Shown: positions 37,714 through 45,610 of the stretch, piece by piece
How positions within the stretch are numbered: the stretch's first letter is position 1
Layout: each line of letters begins with the position of its first letter
DNA from: Athripsodes cinereus
Taxonomy: Eukaryota > Arthropoda > Insecta > Trichoptera > Leptoceridae
Direction of reading: 5' to 3'
DNA: 64,000 bases
Assembly (NCBI GenBank): GCA_947579605.1
Contig: OX388307.1
Coordinates: 9,587,237 to 9,651,236 of the forward strand
The notes under the pieces: model-generated
Database searches by the model: none
What the model was told of the DNA's origin: nothing
What the model saw: only the letters and a program-made list of their open reading frames with translations
Position numbers and translations under genes: made by a program

Positions 37714-38232
37714 TTCACATACGGCGCAAGCCTTTTACATGTTCAAATACAAGACAGACTACAAAAAGAAAAATATTAACAATACAAGTTCACACATATA
37801 CACGTCATTGAGTTTAGAAATATAAAAAGAGTCAAGAATTATCAAATAGAGTCAATAAATTAATACACAATTGTAGATTATGAACCATTTAAACAGTTAA
37901 GACAATAAAATAAATTCAAATATCAAAAATTCAACATCAGCAATAAAATGCAAAAATCAATAAGAACTTACACAAACAAAAAATACTCTTAGATGGATTA
38001 TAAATTACTAAATAGGTAAATGATAAGGATTTTTAATCACAAATAATAGACTAGAATTTAACATTCAAAAGTATTAAATAAAATTCAATAATCAAAAATG
38101 GTCAATCAAATAAATAGTCAAAAAGCTGATAAGAATAATAACAATGTTAGTCAATATAATAAAATAAAATAAAATATCGTTACAAATGTACAGTACGCAG
38201 AAAGTCAGATCGCAAACCTCGATTGCCCTATG

Positions 38233-41091
38233 TCAGTTATGTGATTTTAAATAATTTACAATGTCAGTTTTGAATTTCGGGAAGCTGTCAGCAAAAACAT
38301 CAGTGTGGTCTCCTACCAGGTTCCCCAGTCTGTGAATTCTAATAAGTGGTGAATAATAAACATAGTTGTTTCGAGTATTAGACTCGTGAAATGTCACAGT
38401 TTGTCTGGTAAACCTGGCAGGAACGCTAAATTGTAATAATTCAACTAATTCTGGAGAGTCAATGGCGCCGTTCAGTAATTTATGCAAGAAACACATATCA
38501 AAAAGAATCCTTCGGTTTTGCAAGGTAAGGAGACCAAGCTCATCCATCAACGCAGGATAGTCAATATTTTCTACCGAGATTCCCTTTTTGTAGTTAATCA
38601 GCCTCAGAAACTTTCTCTGTACCCTCTCAACACTATTACTGTGGATGGCATAATTGGGAGACCATATAGTTGTGTTATATTCTAAGAGAGGTCTCACGAG
38701 GGACACAAATAGTAGCCTATAAGACTGAGTTAACCGTAGGTCGGATACTAATCTGAAAATGAAGCCCAGACATCTCATTGCTCTGCTGACAGCTTCCTCT
38801 ATATGTATGTTATAAGTTAGATCCTCAGAGAAAGTGATTCCTAGATCTTTTATGTTTGAAACGCATTGGAGAACAACACTATCAATGGAATATTCATGGG
38901 TTATTTGAGATCTAGTTCTATGAAAGCGAACAACCTGGCACTTTGCTGCATTAAGGTTTAATTTATTTTGTTTGCACCAATCATTTAACAAATCCAGATT
39001 ATTTTGTATTATAACGCAGTCTTCCAAACCGTTAATAGATTTATAAAGCTTTAGGTCGTCCGCAAACAGTAAGACCTCTATGTCTCTGAAGATCTCAACT
39101 ATGTCATTTACAAATAAATTGAACAATATCGGTCCCAAATGCGACCCTTGTGGTACTCCACTGTATGCATAAACAGTTTCAGATATACAATTCCCAATCT
39201 TCACTTTAAGAGTTCGCCCAGTGAGGTAGCTTTTCAACCAATGATAGAAAGTTCCATCGACCCCATACCCACGCAGCTTTGACAATAGTCTGTCATGTGA
39301 CACTTTATCGAAAGCCTTGGAAAAATCAGTATATATGGAGTCGACTTGACCCCTCCTTGACAAACAGTTAACTATATAATTCTGGTAAATAATAAGATTA
39401 GTGAGAGTGGATTTTTTGGGTATAAAGCCATGCTGTAGTGAAGTTATTACATTATTTATAGAACTGCTTATTTTTTTAACGATGATTGATTCAAAAAGTT
39501 TGGGAATTGCAGACAATATGCATACAGGTCTGTAGCTAGTCACTTGTGTATTATCTCCCTTTTTAAAAATTGGACATATAAAGCCCTCTTTCCAAATATT
39601 AGGAAATATTCCCAACTCTAATGACAATGAGAAAATTTTGTGCAAGTGACCTGCCAACATTTCCATACAATTCTTAATGAATACGTTGGGAATACCATCC
39701 GGACCAGCTACTTTTGAAGCATCCAAAGCAAGTATCGCATCTTTGACTTCGTCCATTGAAATAGTGATGTTGGGCAAATCGATTATTTTGTTTGAGGAAA
39801 AATTGAAGTCGGCAGACTCAGTCGGTTTATCATAAACAAGTTGGAAAAAAGAAGCCAAAAGGTTAACTGCGCCTTGAGGTGAGTCGGAGTGCTGGTTGTT
39901 AAAGAAAAGAGTAGACGGTATCTCGACCCGATCTTCCCTCATGCTGTTAACAAACTTCCACAGATTCTGAGAACCCTGATGCAAATTACTTTCAATAGAA
40001 TCCATATATTGTCTATAACAATTCTTGGATAAAGAAGAACACTGAGAACGTAAGGCAGAAAAAATATTATAGTCATCTATTTCTGACGTTTCTTTGAATC
40101 TCTTATGTGCCAATTTTTTTTTATGAACAATGTCTTTCAACTCATTATTAAACCATTTTGGATAGTTTGAATGTTTAACAGATTTTTCAGGTATATGAGT
40201 ATCTATACATAGCCTTAAATTAGCATAATAATGTTCAGTAATAGTGTTCAAATTATTTTCATCCGTCAAAAAGCTACAGTCCATATTTTTTAAAAATGCA
40301 TTTATTGCAGGGTAGTCAGCCCCGCGAAAGTTCCGCTTAACAACTGGTTTGCTTGCTGAAATACTTAGATGAGACAATATAACAATATCGAGAGGAGGAT
40401 GGTAGGTATCCACCGGTAGTATGGACGAGGCGGACTTATTAACTACAATACTAGGATCCGTCGAGAAAACTAAATCAAGAATTCTACCGTGGCTGTTTGA
40501 TATATTATTTGTCTGTACAAGGCCACAAAAGTTGGCCATGTCAACCAATTCTGCAGCCTTTTCATTTTTTAGATTATTTGAAATTTGCAATTCAGCAGAA
40601 AAATGATTGTCATTTATCTCACAGAGCCTCTCCCAATCACAATCCGGCAAGTTAAAGTCACCTGTTAAGACAAATTTTTGCTTTTTGTACTTAGATTTTA
40701 AGTATTCGATCTCTTCGTGATAGCCTTTATATAAATTGATATCGGAGTTGGGTGGAATATATGTACATCCCAAAATTATTGTTTCGTGAGGGAGTTTGAC
40801 CTGAACAAAGATTTGTTCAATGTTAGTATTATTCATAGGTATTTTTTTACTAGTTAAAGATTTTGTTACCGCGATCAAAACTCCTCCACCTCTCGATTTG
40901 CTACTTGTTCGTGAGTTTCGGTCGAATCTGTACACATTGTAATTTGTAAAACCTAATTCTGAAGAAAAAATGGAAGGGTCCAGCCAGGTCTCTGTAAACA
41001 AAATAATATCACAGTTGACAAAAGGAAGGGACTGGCGTAACTGGCTTAGCTTTGATTTTACGCCCCTGATATTCTGGTAATAGAGTTCAAG
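38233..41091 (-). CDS. LINE ORF2: endonuclease-reverse transcriptase
   Basis: It nicks target DNA and copies the LINE RNA at the nick. The frame gives 952 residues counted from the codon after the putative slip at 41091 and has no ATG at its natural start: the first residues, LELYYQNIRG, already belong to the endonuclease. APE-type endonuclease motifs: N in QNIRG (~residue 7), E in FTETW (~34), GDFNLPDCDW (~144-153) and a YHPPL motif (~230) where SDH is more usual. Reverse transcriptase: SKVAGPDGIP (~460), YTDFSKAFD (~588), GVPQGSHLGP (~645) and FADD (~676), with F in place of the common Y. The frame then runs to a normal C-terminus with no stop or shift. It overlaps ORF1 by 34 nt in the -1 frame. 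The clade (CR1 or Jockey group) is judged from motif style only. Confidence 0.9.
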   Translation of the reverse strand, partial: LELYYQNIRGVKSKLSQLRQSLPFVNCDIILFTETWLDPSIFSSELGFTNYNVYRFDRNSRTSSKSRGGGVLIAVTKSLTSKKIPMNNTNIEQIFVQVKLPHETIILGCTYIPPNSDINLYKGYHEEIEYLKSKYKKQKFVLTGDFNLPDCDWERLCEINDNHFSAELQISNNLKNEKAAELVDMANFCGLVQTNNISNSHGRILDLVFSTDPSIVVNKSASSILPVDTYHPPLDIVILSHLSISASKPVVKRNFRGADYPAINAFLKNMDCSFLTDENNLNTITEHYYANLRLCIDTHIPEKSVKHSNYPKWFNNELKDIVHKKKLAHKRFKETSEIDDYNIFSALRSQCSSLSKNCYRQYMDSIESNLHQGSQNLWKFVNSMREDRVEIPSTLFFNNQHSDSPQGAVNLLASFFQLVYDKPTESADFNFSSNKIIDLPNITISMDEVKDAILALDASKVAGPDGIPNVFIKNCMEMLAGHLHKIFSLSLELGIFPNIWKEGFICPIFKKGDNTQVTSYRPVCILSAIPKLFESIIVKKISSSINNVITSLQHGFIPKKSTLTNLIIYQNYIVNCLSRRGQVDSIYTDFSKAFDKVSHDRLLSKLRGYGVDGTFYHWLKSYLTGRTLKVKIGNCISETVYAYSGVPQGSHLGPILFNLFVNDIVEIFRDIEVLLFADDLKLYKSINGLEDCVIIQNNLDLLNDWCKQNKLNLNAAKCQVVRFHRTRSQITHEYSIDSVVLQCVSNIKDLGITFSEDLTYNIHIEEAVSRAMRCLGFIFRLVSDLRLTQSYRLLFVSLVRPLLEYNTTIWSPNYAIHSNSVERVQRKFLRLINYKKGISVENIDYPALMDELGLLTLQNRRILFDMCFLHKLLNGAIDSPELVELLQFSVPARFTRQTVTFHESNTRNNYVYYSPLIRIHRLGNLVGDHTDVFADSFPKFKTDIVNYLKSHN

Positions 41092-41097
41092 TTTTTT
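41034..41097 (-). promoter_or_regulatory. Candidate -1 ribosomal frameshift site between ORF1 and ORF2
   Basis: In the ORF1 frame the codons read TTA AAA AAC, so A AAA AAC fits X XXY YYZ exactly. A shift of -1 enters the ORF2 frame just before the endonuclease. Downstream, GGCGTAA (minus strand, 41064-41058) can pair with TTACGCC (41040-41034) around a 17-nt loop. That stem starts 26 nt after the slip site, farther than the usual 5-9 nt, which weakens the case. Confidence 0.45.
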
Positions 41098-41363
41098 AAA
41101 TTGTTAACATGAACTATTTTCGGGATTCCCTTAATGAATTTAATTGTCAGATTATTTTCTCCGTTCTGGACCCTTGCACCTAATTCTTCTTTCAGCTTCG
41201 TGTATTGGTTACGCTGAAACACTGTTTGGTCGTGATACACTCTAACACCCCCCGAAATCTTCAGCTTGTTTTTCATTATTTCCCTGGCCTGATTTTGATG
41301 TTTAAGAATGACTTTAATGGGACGAGGTTTATTAACATTCCTCTTTCCCAGCCTAAAGCACAT
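41058..41363 (-). CDS. LINE ORF1 C-terminal part (5'-truncated)
   Basis: The frame of 101 codons from an ATG at 41361-41363 contains RLGKRNVNKPRPIKVILKHQ, then SGGVRVYHDQT, KLKEELGARV and LTIKFIKGIPKIV, matching the C-terminal domain of LINE ORF1 proteins (RNA-binding/chaperone) in arrangement. The ATG is probably internal to the full ORF1, since the conserved R-L-G block starts only four residues later. It ends GA at TAA (41058-41060). The slippery run AAAAAAC at 41097-41091 lies 30 nt before that stop. Confidence 0.7.
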   Translation of the reverse strand: MCFRLGKRNVNKPRPIKVILKHQNQAREIMKNKLKISGGVRVYHDQTVFQRNQYTKLKEELGARVQNGENNLTIKFIKGIPKIVHVNNLKNLNSITRISGA

Positions 41364-41366
41364 TAA

Positions 41367-41398
41367 TTTAGAACTTATATTGTTATATAAGTTCTAAA
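41367..41398. repeat. Perfect 14-bp palindrome at the LINE 5' junction
   Basis: TTTAGAACTTATAT (41367-41380) and its exact reverse complement (41385-41398) flank TGTT. The right arm includes target-duplication bases TTCTAAA, so the left arm is an inverted copy of target plus filler. Confidence 0.85.
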
Positions 41399-41498
41399 TA
41401 TGCCTCAAGATATGGGAAAAATATTAAAAAAAATATAAATGCTTTTTTAATGTATTTATTATATAAAAATATATATGTTGCACGTCTGCAACATTGCC

Positions 41499-43417
41499 TC
41501 ATTGTGTATGAAACAATTTAAAACAATTATTTGTTTTATTGTAACACAAACCTACCCCACATTTTTCGCAAATAGTTTGTGTGAATCCGGTGCAATTGGG
41601 CAACTTGCATCGGATCCTTTTATCTGCCCAAGCTGGCCAATGACCACATTGGTCTCTCCTTACATCTTTCGGTGGCACATGTTGAGCATTCCCCTTCCTC
41701 TTCTTCGCCTGAAGCTCAGACTCCAACTCAGACTTTCGCTTTGTCCCTCGCTGCTTTGTAAGATATTTGCAAAGGGTCTCCGCTATTTCGATTCGAAAAT
41801 CTGCAGAGTCCAGTATCTTATCCGTTCTTCCTGACTGCTCGTGTATTCTTCTGTATAGAAGCCAGGAATTGCACATAATTAAATCCAGAAAATGGTAAAA
41901 TAATCTCATGTTCCATCTTTTGCTCCTTAGTTTTATTTTGTAGTGACCCATTAAACAATCCAATAAATCCACTCCTCCCATATATTTATTATATTCTGCA
42001 ATAATAAAGGGCCGTTCTATTTCTATGTATGATTTGCAGGACTTGTCATAACGCTTCACTGATGACACTGGGAGTTTCCCAGCAAAGTTAGACGCTAGAG
42101 TAACAACTTTATTGTCCTTCCATGCAACTAGTGACACGTCCACTCCATTTACATCTCCCACATGTTCCTCCGAGAAGCCTCTTGGCTTTTTCTTCATTTC
42201 CTTCTCGTTCATCAGTTTACAGTCTGCAATTCTATTTCTTCTGATGGTTCCCAACGACAAAATACCTCTCCTGGCTAAATACTCTACTAACGGCAGAGAC
42301 GTGTAATAATTATCAAAAAATAGCCGATAATTATTATTAGAGGCTATTTTTCGTGCTAGCCTAACAACGATGTTTGCAGAAGCACCAAGATCGGGTTCAT
42401 TATTATTTATTTTATTCTCCTGTCCACTATACACTTCAAAATTATAGCAAAATCCACTTACTCCACTAAGTACAAAAAGTTTGTATCCCCATTTGCTTGG
42501 TTTGTCAGGCATGTACTGTTTTATAATATTCCTAGCTTTAGTGGAGCACATTTGTTCATCGCAGGACAAGTATTGTTCTAAAGGTATTCTTCCAAAGCTA
42601 TCATTGAGGTGTTCCATAAGTGGCCTAATTTTAAAGAGTCTATCATAGTTAGGATGATTACGATCTAGCATTTCTGTATTGTCATTGAAATGCAAGACGT
42701 TTCTCAATTTCTCAAATCGTTTTGAAGTCATGGTCTCCATGACCGGTCCAAAACCAATTTTTTGAGACCAATACTTTTTCACACTAGGCATGTGTACCAC
42801 AGACATATAATACACAACATCAATAAATTGTCGTATTTCAAGAGACGTAATATTGACTGGTCTGTTGGCATCATTTTGCACACTGTACAAATTTGTTTGA
42901 TTTGTAATATGTTCAATCAATTGGTCAGTTAGAAGGTAAGAAAAAATTTGATATGGAGTATCTAATTGCAATAATTCTTCAGGTAAATTAGTATTTCCTA
43001 GAAATTGTAGTTGTTCTTCAGGAAGCTCCAAATTCTTTACTTTCCATGTTATATTTTTCTAAAAATAAAATATCATATTCAGAAGAAGCTGAGAATTGAA
43101 TAATATTTTTAAACAATTGAGAAATGTTATATAACAAATACCTTGGCTTGTTTCCGTCCCAAGTTTGTTGTTGGAACTGAAGAAGTAGAAGAACCAGTAG
43201 GTACACCAGGAACAGATTCAGTTGTTTCATTTGAAGATGGTACCTCCTGTGTTCCAACATCATCATTACCATCCTCTTCTAAATCTACATTTTGATCAAT
43301 ATTGACTACACATGAAGGATCTGCTACATCATCATCATCAGAAAAATCCAAGCCATCCTCACTATCTTCCCAGTAATCAATTATTTTTTCTATTTCCGAA
43401 TCCGTCAATGGCTTCAT
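41499..43417 (-). CDS. piggyBac transposase, two coding exons
   Basis: It excises and inserts the element at TTAA by a DDE/D mechanism in the nucleus. Coding exons 43417-43142 and 43058-41499 join across an 83-bp GT-AG intron (43141-43059) into 611 residues, close to the usual ~600. The N-terminus is acidic (SDDDDVADPS region). The catalytic aspartates are visible as SCDEQ (~D259), FFDNYYTS (~D341) and MGGVDLLDC (~D456, D459). The C-terminus has a basic KRKSELESEL...KKRK stretch, then a cysteine-rich finger (CGHWPAW...CKLPNC...CEKCGVGLC...C) as in family members. A further intron probably splits the 5' UTR (donor ACGTAAGT at 43585, acceptor TATCAG at 43420, two bases before the ATG). No stop or frameshift is present, so activity is possible. 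The minus-strand frame at 43018-43272 and the + strand frames here are shadows. Confidence 0.92.
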
Positions 43418-43865
43418 TTCTGATATAAAATGTTGTACTTAGTACTCTGAGCAATGACGAAAAACTATGCGTAATGACGCGATGTTGCAGAACTACAACA
43501 AACATAATTTGGAGGTTATTCACACATATTTTTATTTATATCCAAATGTTATTAAAAAATAGTAAACAAAACATATATAACTTACGTTTTCTTGCGAATG
43601 TTCACAATTTCAAGAAATATAATTATGAGAAAAAAACACTTTGAAAATAGCCAAAATGCAGACGCTCGACACACGCGACACTTCAAATACAACTATTTTT
43701 CTTTACCACTAACGCCATCTAATTACAAATTTTGAACTGCATTTCATACAAAAGGTACGTTGTAGTTCTGCTACATGGTACTAAAACACGCGTGTTAACT
43801 TTGTTTAATAAATGCGAAGGGATTATTTACAGTGTTGCACCTCTGCAACATGGCTGCGTAAAGGG

Positions 43866-44049
43866 TTAAGGGGCGTTCACATTTGTTCACTTTCAGTGAT
43901 CACTCCGGATGATCCTCCAAGATGAACAGGTGTGAACAGGCGTTTCATCAATAGTGATCACTAGCGATGAAACGCCCGTTCACACTTGTTCATCTTGGAG
44001 GATCATCCGTAGTGATCACTGAAAGTGAACGTATGTGAACGACCCTTAA
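43866..44049. mobile_element. Near-perfect palindromic MITE (~184 bp), TTAA-ended
   Basis: The left arm begins TTAAGGGGCGTTCACA and the right arm, reverse-complemented, begins TTAAGGGTCGTTCACA. The arms stay aligned for about 90 bp with roughly ten mismatches, through CTTTCAGTGATCACT, CGGATGATCCTCCAAGATGA and GGCGTTTCATC to a central AGTGATCACT. Its left TTAA is also the right flank of the piggyBac. Transcribed, it would form one long hairpin. Confidence 0.85.
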
Positions 44050-44149
44050 GAGTTATTTTTCATTTTGGAATTTGTTTAATTATTTTTATACGAAAATACG
44101 TCAAACTACATACAACATGAGTGAGAGTATTGACATGGCAGTGAAAGCA

Positions 44150-44235
44150 TAGGATGAACAAATGTGAACAGACGTGTTCACTTTCGATGAACAGGTTTGA
44201 CCCTGACACTCTGGATGATCCTCCAAAGTGAAGCA
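44150..44235 (+). repeat. Decayed half copy of the palindromic MITE
   Basis: GATGAACAAATGTGAACAGA, GTTCACTTTCGATGAACAGG, CTGGATGATCCTCCAAAGTG and AATGTGAATGCTACTTTA repeat words of the adjacent palindrome in scrambled, degenerate order. No complete arm pair remains. Confidence 0.5.
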
Positions 44236-44622
44236 ATGTGAATGCTACTTTATACAATTTTTCAAAATAGAAAAATCATACTTTTTTAGTTCAAGAAGTG
44301 AAATGGAAGAGAAATTTAAATAGTTAGTGCAGATTTTAGTGAGTAATTTATTTTTTACGCTATGTTTAAATATGCATTATCCTAAAACTATTCTTAAAAC
44401 AAAGCCATTAACTTTTCAAATTAAAAACGTAATCAAGTAAAGTACGACGCACTACCACGAATGAATCTTATGAAAATGGCGCCATTACGATGACATTTGG
44501 GTCATAAAAACGCTCAAAGTTGTTCACGATTATCCGGGGTGACATTCACCACTCACTGCAACTTCATGGTCGCTCAGGTCACTCGACATCGAGCTATATT
44601 TATGCTCCCCTGAACGCACCCC

Positions 44623-45509
44623 TAGGATGCTCACCATAGACTAAATATATACCGCTAGTTTGACGTTTCGCCGCTTCATTGCCTAGGAAACTTGAATACT
44701 TGAAAATTAATTGAGGTTGGTTGTTGGACAGACTTGTGGTTAATGAGATAAATAGTGCGGTAGTGGGTGGTACCACGTCTGTTTGATTATTTAAATACAA
44801 GAGCGTTACGGCGAACTATTCGCTAGCGAAATTATCGAAGGTAAGTCGATATTTAATTTTTTGGCAAAATCAGTTTCAATTCAATTAATTAATATAGGTG
44901 TGTGGAAACTATACTACTCATTACATTGATCTGGTAATTTCAACCAGTAAAATAATTTTGTTGGCAATTCATTGGAATTATTGGAGAAATTGCTGTACAT
45001 TGAATAGTATCTCAACTGAAAAAATGATTTGACGGGTGGTATACTTATGATATACCACTTATCCTGTAAACCATATGAGATTTTTTTGTTTTTATAAATT
45101 CTAATGTCACTGATAAATTCCCCTTAAGTAATAGTTATACTCACCAAATTTGAGTGAGTGAATCTCTTATAATTAAATGAGAGAGAGATATATTATAATT
45201 CATAAAGACAAGAAGATATGAGCTTTTGAAGAAACAAGCTCCATGTATTTCCTCTTGAATACTCGATCAAGCAACATTCATGATTATTTTTTATGGTACA
45301 CTATGCAGGTTTTCTAAATGAAATGTAAAGAGAGTATAGGGATAAAAACATTCTTAAATTGTAAATAGATACATACACATGTATATGAAATATATAATTA
45401 TTTCTATTTTATTTCCAGACATACTTATGTATATCTATAAATAAATATTAACTTGTATTATTTATTTATATTCCATGATAAAACAACACTGTGTGTAACA
45501 TTAACAATG
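44623..45509. other. Spacer with an isolated consensus splice donor
   Basis: A CpG-richer segment (about 44655-44840) ends ATCGAAG just before GTAAGT at 44841, a strong donor. It might be an untranslated first exon on the + strand. No matching coding exon was found downstream. The rest is featureless. Confidence 0.25.
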
Positions 45510-45610
45510 GGGTTAGTTGGAAGAGAATTGTATTTCTGGTATTTTTATGACACTATTTTATTATGTAATATTGTAACCAATGTACAGTGAAGAATAAAAT
45601 AAATAAATAA
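45510..45610 (+). repeat. CR1-like LINE 3' tail
   Basis: GGGGTTAGTTGGAAGAGAAT and, after a diverged middle, CCAATGTACAGTGAAGAATA and an AAATAAATAAA run. It lacks the GCGATAAACTCGCC block that other copies keep. Confidence 0.55.

Larger units (their letters stand above)
37667..41391 (-). mobile_element. CR1/Jockey-like LINE inserted in piggyBac
   Basis: The target duplication TTCTAAATA lies at 37658-37666 and 41392-41400. On the minus strand the element runs from the C-terminal part of ORF1 through a complete ORF2, a ~500-bp T-rich 3' UTR ending AAAAGGCTTGCGCCGTATG and an (AATA)n tail at 37667-37713. It is 5'-truncated within ORF1. A 28-bp filler forming a perfect palindrome with the target lies at the 5' junction. 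Both reading frames are open, so it is young relative to the other LINE pieces. Confidence 0.85.
37632..43865 (-). mobile_element. piggyBac element, apparently intact, split by a LINE
   Basis: TTAA flanks both ends (37628-37631 and 43866-43869). Inside these, both termini begin CCCTTT (left CCCTTTGTGACGCC; right, reverse-complemented, CCCTTTACGCAGCC). Removing the LINE (37667-41391) and its target duplication leaves about 2.5 kb, the usual piggyBac size. A palindrome of the form GTTGCA-N4-TGCAAC occurs at 41477-41492 and 43834-43849, near the two sides, as a likely subterminal repeat. The transposase is encoded on the minus strand. The LINE separates the left terminus from the rest by 3.7 kb. 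Confidence 0.85.
37393..44622. mobile_element. Possible outer element with GGGGTGCGTTCA ends
   Basis: GGGGTGCGTTCA at 37393-37404 and its exact reverse complement at 44611-44622 bracket the piggyBac and the palindromic MITE. GTGATCACT and CCGGATGATC-like motifs recur inside. I see no clear target duplication outside, so the two ends may instead belong to separate relatives of the palindromic MITE. It has no coding content of its own. Confidence 0.35.

Noticed and set aside
38482..38685. Plus-strand open frames inside the LINE (38482-38685 and 40421-40606)
   Set aside because: They are shadows of the long, well-supported minus-strand ORF2.
37393..44622. Treating the GGGGTGCGTTCA pair as a proven single element
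   Set aside because: No matching target duplication lies outside the two ends, so it is kept only as a low-confidence feature.
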